This document shows positions 27,881 through 35,001 of a stretch of DNA of 35,001 nucleotides, piece by piece. The notes under the pieces are model-generated. The model was not told where the DNA came from. It did not search any database and was given only the letters and a program-made list of their open reading frames with translations. How positions within the stretch are numbered: position 1 is the stretch's first letter; every line of letters starts with the position of its first letter. Position numbers and translations under genes: made by a program. Source of the stretch: an uncultured Alphaproteobacteria bacterium (GTDB lineage Bacteria > Pseudomonadota > Alphaproteobacteria > UBA11222); NCBI GenBank assembly GCA_937888955.1, contig CALAQW010000026.1, positions 1 through 35,001 on the forward strand. Reading direction: 5' to 3'.

Positions 27881-28645
27881 TCAGCCGCCGCTGCTTTCCA
27901 CCCCGGTCTGGCCGGGAAAGCGTGGTGCCTGCAACAGCGTCACCCCGTCCGGCCCGGCGATAATCGCCTCGCTTGCCATGCCGATGAAAAGCCCATGCTC
28001 CATCACGCCCGGGATCTGGTTGAGATATCCGGCAAGCCCTTCCGGATCGCCAATGCTCTGCAGGTCGCAATCGATGATATTATGCCCGCCATCAGTGACG
28101 AAGGGAGCATTATCGCCTGCCCCGCCCCGGCGCAGCGCGACCGCCACATTCCCCACATCGAACTGACTGAGATTATCGCGGATACGGCGTGCCGTGGTGC
28201 GCCAGGCAAATGGCGTGATCTCGACCGGCAGGGCAAAACGGCCCAGCGTTTCCACATATTTGCTGTCATCGGCGATAATCAATAACCGGCGTGACGCCGC
28301 CGCGACGATCTTTTCGCGCAGCAGCGCACCGCCGCCCCCCTTGATCAGACGCAAGGCGGGGTCAAGCTCATCGGCCCCGTCGATCGTCATATCAAGCCCG
28401 TCAATGGCATCAAGCTCAACAAGGGGAATACCGCATTCGCGGGCCAGCGCATCGGTACGCCGCGAGGTCGCAACCCCGATCACCCGCAGCCCGTCACGCA
28501 CCGCATTCCCCAGGGCGCGGGTAAAATAATCGGCGGTCGAACCGGTGCCGATACCGATCCGCATACCATCTTCCACCATGTCGAGCGCGCGCAATGCGGC
28601 CTTTTGCTTGTAACTTTCAATGTCGTTCTGAGATGTGTCAGCCAT
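27881..28645 (-). CDS. rpiA: Ribose-5-phosphate isomerase A
   Basis: RpiA interconverts ribose 5-phosphate and ribulose 5-phosphate. The start ATG 28645 gives 254 residues; the longer frame upstream has no family match. Motifs in order: the phosphate loop GIGTGSTADYF (31 onward), TIDGADELDP with Asp89 and Asp92, and KGGGGALLREKIVA with the catalytic Glu111. The C-terminal part (GVMEHGLFIGMASEAIIAG) is also typical. The AGAAAG about seven bases upstream is a weak ribosome site. gor follows in the same direction and is probably cotranscribed. Confidence 0.97.
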   Translation of the reverse strand: MADTSQNDIESYKQKAALRALDMVEDGMRIGIGTGSTADYFTRALGNAVRDGLRVIGVATSRRTDALARECGIPLVELDAIDGLDMTIDGADELDPALRLIKGGGGALLREKIVAAASRRLLIIADDSKYVETLGRFALPVEITPFAWRTTARRIRDNLSQFDVGNVAVALRRGGAGDNAPFVTDGGHNIIDCDLQSIGDPEGLAGYLNQIPGVMEHGLFIGMASEAIIAGPDGVTLLQAPRFPGQTGVESSGG

Positions 28646-28800
28646 GCGGCAGCTTTCTGTTGGGATCGCGTGAGGCGGCGCAGTATAACGGCCCGACTGC
28701 GGGAAAAAAGTGAAAACCATTTCTTGCCGGGCAACAAGATGCAAGCAGCACACGCCCCGCATGCAGCAAGCAGGCTTGCCGGACGAAGCGGAGTCGCGCT

Positions 28801-29388
28801 ATGCAGCCGGCCATGGATATTCCCGCAAATGAGCTCGCTGGCCGTGTCGTGCGGCTTGAAATCATCACCGAGGCGCATCGCGAAGGGCTGCGCAAAGCCG
28901 CCGCCGACCCCAAAATCTGGCAATTCCTGCCGATGGACGGGAGCGGCACGCAATTTGACCGCTGGTTCGACGCGGCGCTCGCCACGCAGGCCGCGGGCAC
29001 GCAGATCGTCTATGCGGTGCGGCGGATCAGCAATGACAGGCTGATCGGCAGCACCCGGCTCGCCAACCTAGTCCCGGACCATAAGCGGGTGGAAATCGGC
29101 TATACCTGGTATGCGACGCTTGCCCATGGGGGGCCGGTGAACCCGGAATGCAAGCTGCTGCTGCTCGATCATGCGTTCAGCCATGGCGCAAACCGGGTGG
29201 AACTTAAAACCGATGCGCGCAACACCCATTCGCAGGCCGCGATCGCAAAGCTCGGCGCAACCCGGGAAGGGACCCTGCGCGCCCATATGGTGGCGCGCGA
29301 TGGCTTTGTGCGTGATTCAATCTATTTCTCGATCATCCGCCCCGAATGGCCCGAACTGCGCGACAAACTCCGCGCCCGCCTCGGCTAA
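28801..29388 (+). CDS. GNAT family N-acetyltransferase (RimJ/RimL type)
   Basis: The product has 195 residues from ATG 28801; an ATG at 28813 is an alternative. The GNAT fold pattern is visible: VVRLEIITEAHREGL at the start, IGSTRLANLVPDHKRVEIGY for the central strands, and VNPECKLLLLDHAFSHGANRVELKTDARN for acetyl-CoA binding and the splayed strand. It ends in GATREGTLRAHMVARDGFVRDS, typical of the RimJ/RimL group that acetylates protein N-termini or small amines. The particular substrate is not predictable. The gene diverges from rpiA with 155 bp between starts. Confidence 0.9.
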   Translation: MQPAMDIPANELAGRVVRLEIITEAHREGLRKAAADPKIWQFLPMDGSGTQFDRWFDAALATQAAGTQIVYAVRRISNDRLIGSTRLANLVPDHKRVEIGYTWYATLAHGGPVNPECKLLLLDHAFSHGANRVELKTDARNTHSQAAIAKLGATREGTLRAHMVARDGFVRDSIYFSIIRPEWPELRDKLRARLG

Positions 29389-29408
29389 CGAAATCGACTA
29401 ACGAAATC
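29385..29408. repeat. Short direct repeat at the end of the acetyltransferase gene
   Basis: CTAACGAAATC occurs at 29385-29395 and again at 29398-29408, a 13-bp period. The first copy contains the TAA stop codon of the acetyltransferase gene. It looks like a recent short tandem duplication. Confidence 0.6.
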
Positions 29409-29468
29409 CGCCACAAAAGACGCCAAGCAGGATGCATATATCCGCGCTTTTTGCTATAGCAGCCCCAT

Positions 29469-29545
29469 GGCCCCGTAGCTCAGCAGGATAGAGCGGCAGA
29501 TTCCTAATCTGTAGGTCGCAGGTTCGAATCCTGCCGGGGTCACCA
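29469..29545 (+). tRNA. tRNA-Arg (CCU)
   Basis: The 77-base sequence folds as a cloverleaf. Acceptor stem GGCCCCG pairs with CGGGGTC with one G-U pair, and the CCA is encoded at the end. The anticodon stem CAGA/TCTG holds the loop TTCCTAA with anticodon CCU at 29503-29505, which reads the AGG codon. The T arm GCAGGTTCGAATCCTGC is standard. Such tRNA genes often serve as integration sites, but no integrase or repeated 3' end was seen here. Confidence 0.97.
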
Positions 29546-29573
29546 GCCGTCCTTGCTTTCGCGGCTTGCCCGC

Positions 29574-30533
29574 TCAGGCGGCTTCAGCCGTACCGGCGGG
29601 CGGGGTCCACCAGGTACTGAGCTGGCGCATTACCCGGCGTTCGCCCGGCTCCCAGGCGTCGCGGCGGTGCAGCGTGCCGAGCGTATCGAACATCACCATA
29701 TCGCCCACCTGCCAGTCATGCGCGTAGACACGATCGGGCCGTGTGGAATGCTGTGCCAGTTCCTTGAGCAGCGCCTTGCTTTCATCTTCGGGCATGCCGA
29801 GGATATGGCGGGTGATCCCCTTGCTGACATAGAGGATTTCACGGCCTGTATCGGGATGGCGCAGGATCACAGGGTGGATCGCCTGGGGAATATCAGGCCG
29901 GCTTACCCCCAGTTTCCGGTTGCGTTCGCGCTTGGCGGCAAAGCCTTTGCGAAATTCATCATCGGATGCGAGATTTTCGCTGATCTGCGGCCCGTCATCA
30001 TCATTTGCATAGCCTGTGATCGAATGATAGGCGCGCTTGCCCCGCAACGCATTCACAAGTGCGGCAGGCAGGGTTTCCAGCGCCAGATACTGACTGCAAA
30101 AACAGGTTTGCGGCGGGTTGTTGCGCGGTATCTCGACCGCTTCAAGGAAACTTTCCTTGCCGACGGTGGGCACATAGGAATAATCCGCATGCCATTCGAG
30201 CGCGCGGGACGCACCCGTCCCCTCTGGCACCCCGTCAGCGCCGACCAGATTGTTCACGCGCAGAATTTCCGGAATCGGATCGACATCGCCAAACCATTCC
30301 GACCCTTTGACAAGATCGCCGAAATTCTGCGCAAACCGCACAAGCTCGTCATCGGTTGGCGGCCTGTGACCACGAAAAACCAGCACCTGATGCGCGGCAA
30401 GCGCGCGGCCTATTTCCGCTTTCAGCGCCGCGGTCATATCCGCCGCCGGGTTCCAGCCTTCCACCACCGCGCCAAGCGGCGTATCGAAGGCTGTGACCTT
30501 CAATTGCCGGTTTTGTGCGCCTGCATCGACCAT
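29574..30533 (-). CDS. TauD/TfdA family Fe(II)/2-oxoglutarate-dependent dioxygenase
   Basis: With start ATG 30533, supported by GGGAGGG just upstream, the product has 319 residues. The longer frame to 30704 translates the intergenic region. The facial triad is His115 and Asp117 in EWHADYSY and His289 in GTLHRRDAW. Arg300 or Arg303 in ERRVMRQ would bind 2-oxoglutarate. VTAFDTPLGAVVEGW near the start is the usual opening of the family. Members oxidise taurine, alkyl sulfates, 2,4-D and other compounds, so the substrate cannot be named. No sulfonate transport genes are nearby. It lies between tRNA-Arg and the ccr terminator. Confidence 0.9.
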   Translation of the reverse strand: MVDAGAQNRQLKVTAFDTPLGAVVEGWNPAADMTAALKAEIGRALAAHQVLVFRGHRPPTDDELVRFAQNFGDLVKGSEWFGDVDPIPEILRVNNLVGADGVPEGTGASRALEWHADYSYVPTVGKESFLEAVEIPRNNPPQTCFCSQYLALETLPAALVNALRGKRAYHSITGYANDDDGPQISENLASDDEFRKGFAAKRERNRKLGVSRPDIPQAIHPVILRHPDTGREILYVSKGITRHILGMPEDESKALLKELAQHSTRPDRVYAHDWQVGDMVMFDTLGTLHRRDAWEPGERRVMRQLSTWWTPPAGTAEAA

Positions 30534-30663
30534 CGCACCCTCCCACATCGCCGCAGAGCCGCATCTTGACGCGCGGCTTATCACGGTTGACACAATGCTA
30601 ACACGGATTATGCAAGCTGAAAAGCGTGCAGACAAACGAGGACATGACAGATATTTGGGGCAA

Positions 30664-30691
30664 ATAAAAAGGGCCGGGAAAACCCGGCCCC
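30664..30691 (-). terminator. Intrinsic terminator of ccr
   Basis: GGGCCGGG (30671-30678) and CCCGGCCC (30683-30690) form a perfect 8-bp GC stem with an AAAA loop. On the minus strand the stem is followed by TTTTT and then ATTTG. It begins about 33 bases after the ccr stop, so it should end ccr transcription before the dioxygenase gene. Confidence 0.92.
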
Positions 30692-30723
30692 AAATCGGTT
30701 CCAAGGAACGGTGGATCGCCGCC

Positions 30724-32001
30724 CTATTCCTTGCTGGCGGCGATCGCGTCTTCCACGGTCCGCAGACCGGGGCGCTTGGCCGAAACCATCACCGCCATAT
30801 TGCCCGGCTGATGCTCGTTCTTCCACATCTTGGTATGGGCTTTCGGGATATCCTGGAAGGGGAACACTTCCGACATGCAGGGATCGATACGCCGGTCGAT
30901 GACGAGCTGGTTTGCCTGCGACGCCTGTTTCAGATTGGCGAAATGGCTGCCCTGGATTCGCTTCTGCCGCATCCAGACGAACCGTGCATCAAAGGTGATG
31001 TTAAAGCCGGTGGTGCCGGCGCAGAACACGACCATGCCGCCGCGCTTGCAGACCAGGCAGGAAACCGGGAAGGTCGATTCACCGGGATGTTCGAACACGA
31101 AATCGACATCCACGCCCTTGCCCGTGATCTCCCAGATCGCTTTGCCGAATTTGCGGGATTCGGCCATATATTCATCAAAGCCGGGCCCGTTCACCTGCGG
31201 CAACTGACCCCAGCATTTGAAGTCGTTGCGGTTGATCACGCCCTTTGCGCCGAGCGACATGACGAAATCGCGTTTCGATTCATCCGAAATCACGCCGATC
31301 GCATTGGCACCCGCCGTCGCGCAAAGCTGGATCGCGAAGGAGCCAAGACCGCCGCTCGCCCCCCAGACCAGCACATTGTGCCCCGGGCGCAGAATATGCG
31401 GCCGGTGCCCGAACAGCATGCGATAGGTGGTCGCGAGCGTCAGCGTATAGCAGGCCGCCTCTTCCCAGGTGAGATGTTTGGGCCGCGGCATGACCTGTTG
31501 CGCCTGCACACGGCAGAATTGCGCGAATGAGCCGTCAGGCGTCTCATACCCCCAGATCCGCTGGCTTGGGGAAAACATCGGATCGCCGCCATTGCATTCC
31601 TCGTCATCGCCGTCGGTCTGGTTGCAATGCACCACGACCTCGTCCCCGACCTTGCAGCGCTTCACCTTCGAACCCACCGCGTAAACGATGCCCGACGCGT
31701 CGGAACCGGCGATATGATAGGGTTGCTTATGTACATCGAAAACAGAAACAGGCTCACCCAACGCGGCCCAGACGCCATTATAATTGACGCCTGCCGCCAT
31801 CACGAGAACCAGCACTTCGTTACTGTCGAGCTCGGGCGTTTCGACAACTTCGAGCTGCATCGCCTCTTCGGGCGGGCCATGCCGTTCACGCCGGATCGCC
31901 CAAGCATACATTTGCTTGGGAACATGGCCAAGCGGCGGAATTTCCCCGACCTCGTAAAGATCCTTGATTTCACCTTCAGATACAGTCTCGACAGCGGACA
32001 T
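30724..32001 (-). CDS. ccrA: Crotonyl-CoA carboxylase/reductase
   Basis: Ccr is the key enzyme of the ethylmalonyl-CoA pathway. It reduces and carboxylates crotonyl-CoA with NADPH and CO2 to ethylmalonyl-CoA. The start ATG 32001 gives 425 residues, the usual length. The opening KDLYEVGEIPPLGHVPKQMYAWAI is characteristic, as is GVNYNGVWAALGEP. The nucleotide-binding loop VLVWGASGGLGSFAIQL marks the medium-chain dehydrogenase fold. The C-terminal part HFANLKQASQANQL and MWKNEHQPGNMAVMV is typical of Ccr and separates it from other quinone reductase-like proteins. It is divergent from ecm across 222 bp. A strong terminator follows. Confidence 0.96.
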   Translation of the reverse strand: MSAVETVSEGEIKDLYEVGEIPPLGHVPKQMYAWAIRRERHGPPEEAMQLEVVETPELDSNEVLVLVMAAGVNYNGVWAALGEPVSVFDVHKQPYHIAGSDASGIVYAVGSKVKRCKVGDEVVVHCNQTDGDDEECNGGDPMFSPSQRIWGYETPDGSFAQFCRVQAQQVMPRPKHLTWEEAACYTLTLATTYRMLFGHRPHILRPGHNVLVWGASGGLGSFAIQLCATAGANAIGVISDESKRDFVMSLGAKGVINRNDFKCWGQLPQVNGPGFDEYMAESRKFGKAIWEITGKGVDVDFVFEHPGESTFPVSCLVCKRGGMVVFCAGTTGFNITFDARFVWMRQKRIQGSHFANLKQASQANQLVIDRRIDPCMSEVFPFQDIPKAHTKMWKNEHQPGNMAVMVSAKRPGLRTVEDAIAASKE

Positions 32002-32140
32002 GCGCCTCGTCTCCACAAATTGCCTAATCTTTCATCGTGGCGCGCGATAAAACGCCAATGACAATTTAGTTTCAAGGGATTTTTTGCACCGCAACAGACG
32101 ATATGATATTTCCTGCCCGGTTGCGAATGGGAAATGATCG

Positions 32141-32170
32141 TATTCCGCGCGGGCTAAATGTCCCGGAATA
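32141..32170. promoter_or_regulatory. Inverted repeat in the ccr-ecm divergent region (candidate operator)
   Basis: TATTCCG (32141-32147) and CGGAATA (32164-32170) are perfect inverted copies separated by 16 bases. The distance between their centres is 23 bases, about two helical turns, as for a dimer contacting two half-sites. It is about 55-85 bases upstream of ecm and 140-170 bases upstream of ccr. A second small palindrome, TTGC-ACC-GCAA, is at 32084-32094. No established consensus was matched. Confidence 0.4.
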
Positions 32171-32223
32171 TTACTCGAATCCCGCCGCGAGCGGTTCAAG
32201 AGTCGGCAGGTAAGGATTGCGCG

Positions 32224-34263
32224 ATGGCACAGAAAGAAACTGGCACCCGGACAGGCACATCTTCTCCGGAAGCGGGAAAAAAGACGGTGAAGAAAGACAA
32301 GCCCTGGATTTTGCGCACCTATGCGGGCCATTCCACGGCGGAAGCCTCGAACGCGCTGTTCCGCACCAATCTCGCCAAGGGGCAGACGGGTTTGTCGGTT
32401 GCTTTCGATCTGCCGACCCAGACCGGTTATGACGCCGATCACGTGCTGTCGGCGGGCGAGGTGGGCAAGGTCGGCGTGCCGATCGCCCATCTTGGCGATA
32501 TGCGCGCCTTGTTCGACGGCATCCCGCTTGAGCAGATGAATACCTCCATGACGATCAATGCGACCGCGCCCTGGCTGCTATCGCTTTATATCGCCGCCGC
32601 CGAGGAACAGGGGGCCGATCCCAAAAAGCTGATGGGCACGACGCAGAACGATATCATCAAGGAATATCTCTCGCGCGGCACCTATATCTTTCCGCCCGCC
32701 GCCAGCCTGCGCCTGACAAGCGATGTAATTTCCTACACCTACAAGGAAATTCCGAAATGGAACCCGACCAATGTCTGTTCCTACCATCTGCAGGAGGCGG
32801 GCGCGACGCCGGTGCAGGAACTGGCCTTTGCGCTTGCCAATGCGATTGCCATTCTCGACACGGTGAAGGCGGCGGGCCATGTGCCTGAAGACGATTTCCC
32901 GCAGGTCGTCGGCCGGATCAGCTTCTTTGTGAATGCCGGGGTCCGTTTCATCACCGAAATGTGCAAGATGCGCGCTTTTGTCGATCTGTGGGATGAGATC
33001 ACCGCCGAGCGCTACGGGGTGGAAGATGCCAAGCTGCGCCGGTTCCGCTACGGCATGCAGGTCAACTCGCTTGGCCTGACCGAACCGCAGCCTGAAAATA
33101 ATGTGTACCGGATTCTGCTGGAGATGCTCGGCGTCGTGCTGTCCAAGGATGCCCGCGCCCGCGCCGTGCAGCTGCCCGCCTGGAACGAGGCGCTTGGCCT
33201 GCCGCGCCCCTGGGATCAACAATGGTCCCTGCGTATGCAGCAGATCGTCGCCTATGAGACCGATCTGCTCGAATATGGCGATATCTTCAATGGCAGCGCG
33301 GTCATCAATGAAAAGGTCGAGGAACTGAAGGCGGAAGCCCGCGCCGAGCTTGCGCGTATCGATGAGATGGGCGGCGGCGTCGCGGCCATCGAATCAAGCT
33401 ATATGAAGCAGAAGCTTGTCGAATCGAACAGCGCCCGGCTTGACGCCATTGAAGCGGGCGAGCAAATCGTCGTCGGCGTCAACATGTTTACCGAAACCGA
33501 ACCCTCCCCCCTGTCGCAAGGGGCGGATGGCGGCATCCTGACCGTGGATCCCAAGGTCGAGGCGCAGCAGATCGCCAATGTGCAGGCCTGGCGCGCGGAA
33601 CGCGACGAAAAGGCAGCCATGGCGGCACTTGCCGAACTGCGTGCGGCAGCGCGGGAAGACCGTAACATCATGCCCGCCTCCATCGCCGCGGCGAAAGCCG
33701 GCGTCACCACCGGCGAATGGGGTGCAGCGCTGCGCGAGATTTTTGGCGAATATCGCGCACCCACCGGGGTGGGGCGTTCCGGCCGGACAAGTGGCGGGGC
33801 CGAACTTGAGACGGTACGCAACCGCATCGATCAGCTATCGGACAAACTTGGCCGCCGACTGAAAATTCTTGTCGGCAAGCCCGGGCTTGACGGGCATTCA
33901 AATGGCGCTGAACAGATTGCCGTGCGCGCGCGCGATGCCGGCATGGAAGTCGTGTATGAGGGGATCCGGCTGACCACCGCGCAGATCGTCAATGCGGCAC
34001 TTGAGGAAGGGGTGCATGTGGTCGGGCTGTCGATCCTGTCGGGCAGCCATGTGCCGCTTGTGCTCGATGCGCTGGAGCGGATGCGGGCCGCGGGGCTTGG
34101 CGATATTCCGCTGATTGTGGGCGGTATTATCCCGCCCGAAGATGAGGCGAAACTTGTCGCAGCCGGCGTTGCGCGCGTCTACACGCCCAAGGATTACCAG
34201 CTTAACGACATCATGGCCGATATCGTCACCATCGTGGACAGCCGCTTCGAAAACGCCGCCTGA
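32224..34263 (+). CDS. ecm: Ethylmalonyl-CoA mutase (adenosylcobalamin-dependent)
   Basis: The start ATG 32224 has AAGGA five bases upstream and gives 679 residues. The substrate-binding barrel begins near LRTYAGHSTAEASNALFR and contains VAFDLPTQTGYDADH. The C-terminal cobalamin domain has the B12 motif Asp556-x-His558-x2-Gly561 in KPGLDGHSNGAEQ, followed by SILSGSHVPLV and VGGIIPPED. The length and single-chain form fit Ecm or a one-subunit methylmalonyl-CoA mutase. Divergent pairing with ccr favours Ecm, which rearranges ethylmalonyl-CoA to methylsuccinyl-CoA. The N-terminal 25 residues are polar and Lys/Thr-rich. No MeaB or epimerase gene is next to it. Confidence 0.9.
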   Translation: MAQKETGTRTGTSSPEAGKKTVKKDKPWILRTYAGHSTAEASNALFRTNLAKGQTGLSVAFDLPTQTGYDADHVLSAGEVGKVGVPIAHLGDMRALFDGIPLEQMNTSMTINATAPWLLSLYIAAAEEQGADPKKLMGTTQNDIIKEYLSRGTYIFPPAASLRLTSDVISYTYKEIPKWNPTNVCSYHLQEAGATPVQELAFALANAIAILDTVKAAGHVPEDDFPQVVGRISFFVNAGVRFITEMCKMRAFVDLWDEITAERYGVEDAKLRRFRYGMQVNSLGLTEPQPENNVYRILLEMLGVVLSKDARARAVQLPAWNEALGLPRPWDQQWSLRMQQIVAYETDLLEYGDIFNGSAVINEKVEELKAEARAELARIDEMGGGVAAIESSYMKQKLVESNSARLDAIEAGEQIVVGVNMFTETEPSPLSQGADGGILTVDPKVEAQQIANVQAWRAERDEKAAMAALAELRAAAREDRNIMPASIAAAKAGVTTGEWGAALREIFGEYRAPTGVGRSGRTSGGAELETVRNRIDQLSDKLGRRLKILVGKPGLDGHSNGAEQIAVRARDAGMEVVYEGIRLTTAQIVNAALEEGVHVVGLSILSGSHVPLVLDALERMRAAGLGDIPLIVGGIIPPEDEAKLVAAGVARVYTPKDYQLNDIMADIVTIVDSRFENAA

Positions 34264-34303
34264 ACAGCGGCGCCAAACGCGGACAATCTGTTGAAAGCTC
34301 CCG

Positions 34304-34327
34304 ACCTAGAGACCTAGAGACCTAGAA
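34304..34327. repeat. Three tandem copies of ACCTAGAG/A
   Basis: Three adjacent 8-bp units (34304-34311, 34312-34319 and 34320-34327) read ACCTAGAG, ACCTAGAG and ACCTAGAA. The third overlaps the stop codon of the small membrane protein gene on the minus strand. CTAG is usually rare in proteobacterial DNA, so three copies in 24 bases stand out. Confidence 0.7.
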
Positions 34328-34708
34328 CCAGGGGCGGCGCGGTCGTGCGAGGCGCTGAAGACTGCCGACAATGGCGCCCACACTCAGGATAAGCGCCCCA
34401 AGGTGATTGACCGGGGCAAACAGGGCCGCAAGCAGGGGGTCGTGAACCGGCAGCAAGGGCAGCATCAGCCTGTCGGCAACAGCCGCGATCGCCATCTGTA
34501 TCTCGCCGCCCGCATTAGCCGCGAGCCAGAAAAACGATAGCAGCGCACACCCCCACCCGATAATCCTGCGCCGGCGCGATTGCCGCACGGCGCGGGTAAC
34601 TGCTTGCATTGTCTTGTCCGTAAACCCCGTATCGGCCAATGACGCATCCGCCGCAATGAACAGGGATTGCACGAACGGATCGCGCGGTTCCTCATCAGCG
34701 CTTTGCAT
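34322..34708 (-). CDS. Small membrane protein, putative anti-sigma partner
   Basis: The product has 128 residues from ATG 34708, supported by AGGAG about six bases upstream; the longer frame overlaps the sigma gene. The N-terminal cytoplasmic part contains DPFVQSLFIAADASLADTGF and then DKTMQAVTRAV, a pattern seen in proteins encoded next to ECF sigma factors. Two hydrophobic segments follow: IIGWGCALLSFFWLAANA (about 66-83) and a C-terminal one around LGALILSVGAIVGSL. Its start overlaps the 3' end of the ECF sigma gene by 14 bp, so the two are translationally coupled. An anti-sigma role is inferred from context only; no known anti-sigma motif such as HxxxCxxC is present. Confidence 0.65.
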   Translation of the reverse strand: MQSADEEPRDPFVQSLFIAADASLADTGFTDKTMQAVTRAVRQSRRRRIIGWGCALLSFFWLAANAGGEIQMAIAAVADRLMLPLLPVHDPLLAALFAPVNHLGALILSVGAIVGSLQRLARPRRPWF

Positions 34709-35001
34709 CGCTTTCTCCTTCCATCCCCGACATTCCGTAATCTGACAGAAACGCCCGCAGTCGTGCGCCGCCGCGCGCGATATGGGATTTGACCGTGCCA
34801 AGCGGCAATGCGGTTTCCGCCGCAATCTCCGCATGGCTCATCCCCTCCTGATAAGATAACAGGATGCACAACCGCTCCGTCACCGTCAGCCGCATCAAGG
34901 CCCGCTCAAGATCGGTCGCAATACCTTCTTGCGCCGGGCGCACCGGGGCGGTCGCATCCAGATCGGGAGAGCACACGTCTGAGGATGCGACCGCCCCGGT
35001 G
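34695..35001 (-). CDS. ECF sigma factor, C-terminal part only
   Basis: The visible part includes sigma region 4: ALMRLTVTERLCILLSYQEG followed by MSHAEIAAETALPLGTVKSHIARG, the helix-turn-helix that binds the -35 element. The frame is open to the window edge, so region 2 is missing. Codons upstream of about 34959 translate to SDVCSPDL, almost the familiar translation of an Illumina adapter (SDVCSSDL), followed by a reverse copy of the gene itself. The frame from 34960 to 35001 is therefore probably not genomic. A genuine sigma gene should continue upstream of codon 34959 in the organism. The small membrane protein gene overlaps its 3' end. Confidence 0.8.
   Translation of the reverse strand, partial: TGAVASSDVCSPDLDATAPVRPAQEGIATDLERALMRLTVTERLCILLSYQEGMSHAEIAAETALPLGTVKSHIARGGARLRAFLSDYGMSGMEGESDAKR

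Noticed and set aside
29469-29545. tRNA-Arg as an attachment site for an integrated element
   Set aside because: No integrase gene, no repeated tRNA 3' end and no composition change were found on either side.
29553-31530. Two long plus-strand frames opposite the dioxygenase and ccr genes
   Set aside because: Both mirror genes with intact catalytic motifs and have no recognisable product.

Overview
The window reads as a high-GC alphaproteobacterial chromosome segment. The evidence is a PopZ-type polar organiser next to a TolC-family gene and a PIMT-like gene, the order folE-hisI, an IscU-like scaffold with yidD beside thrS, rpiA followed by glutathione reductase, and a divergent ccr/ecm pair of the ethylmalonyl-CoA pathway. 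The order or genus cannot be fixed from this window. No prophage, insertion sequence, CRISPR array or rRNA was seen. Most of it is ordinary core genome, and the interest lies in control regions and a few accessory proteins.

Layout. 1-2104: the end of a nitronate monooxygenase-like flavoprotein gene and a subtilisin-like protease without a signal peptide. 2105-4477: a cobalamin riboswitch followed by two overlapping genes for exported proteins, an eight-repeat YVTN beta-propeller and a small S41-type peptidase. 4478-7114: glycerol kinase (minus) divergent from moaA (plus). 7119-12171: on the minus strand, sufE, an IscU-like scaffold, yidD, thrS and an orphan histidine kinase. 12172-14545: a structured leader, then folE, hisI and a patatin-like hydrolase. 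14611-16563: a quinoprotein dehydrogenase. 16584-22438 (minus): a PIMT-like methyltransferase, TolC-family protein, PopZ-like protein and valS. 22840-25225: tRNA-Cys, a VOC-fold protein and a second orphan histidine kinase. 25226-29388: three 17-bp direct repeats, an MBL-fold hydrolase, rpiA-gor (minus) and a GNAT acetyltransferase. 29469-32001: tRNA-Arg(CCU), a TauD/TfdA-type dioxygenase and ccr with a clear intrinsic terminator. 32224-34263: ecm. 34322-35001: a small membrane protein and the 3' part of an ECF sigma factor gene.

How the genes work together. Ccr and Ecm catalyse consecutive parts of the ethylmalonyl-CoA pathway for C2 assimilation, and Ecm needs adenosylcobalamin. The same window carries a cobalamin riboswitch whose target is not a known B12 enzyme but an exported propeller plus a protease. 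By analogy with the B12-binding propeller BtuG of Bacteroidetes, this pair is a candidate cobalamin capture module; that is inference. SufE and the IscU-like protein belong to Fe-S cluster biogenesis, which MoaA depends on. FolE and HisI are metabolic enzymes sharing a transcription unit.

Caution on the right edge. The last 61 bases form a perfect 19-bp inverted repeat flanking a 23-bp sequence that, from memory, differs by one base from the Illumina TruSeq read-1 adapter. The reading frame beyond about 34959 is therefore probably an assembly artefact and not genomic DNA.
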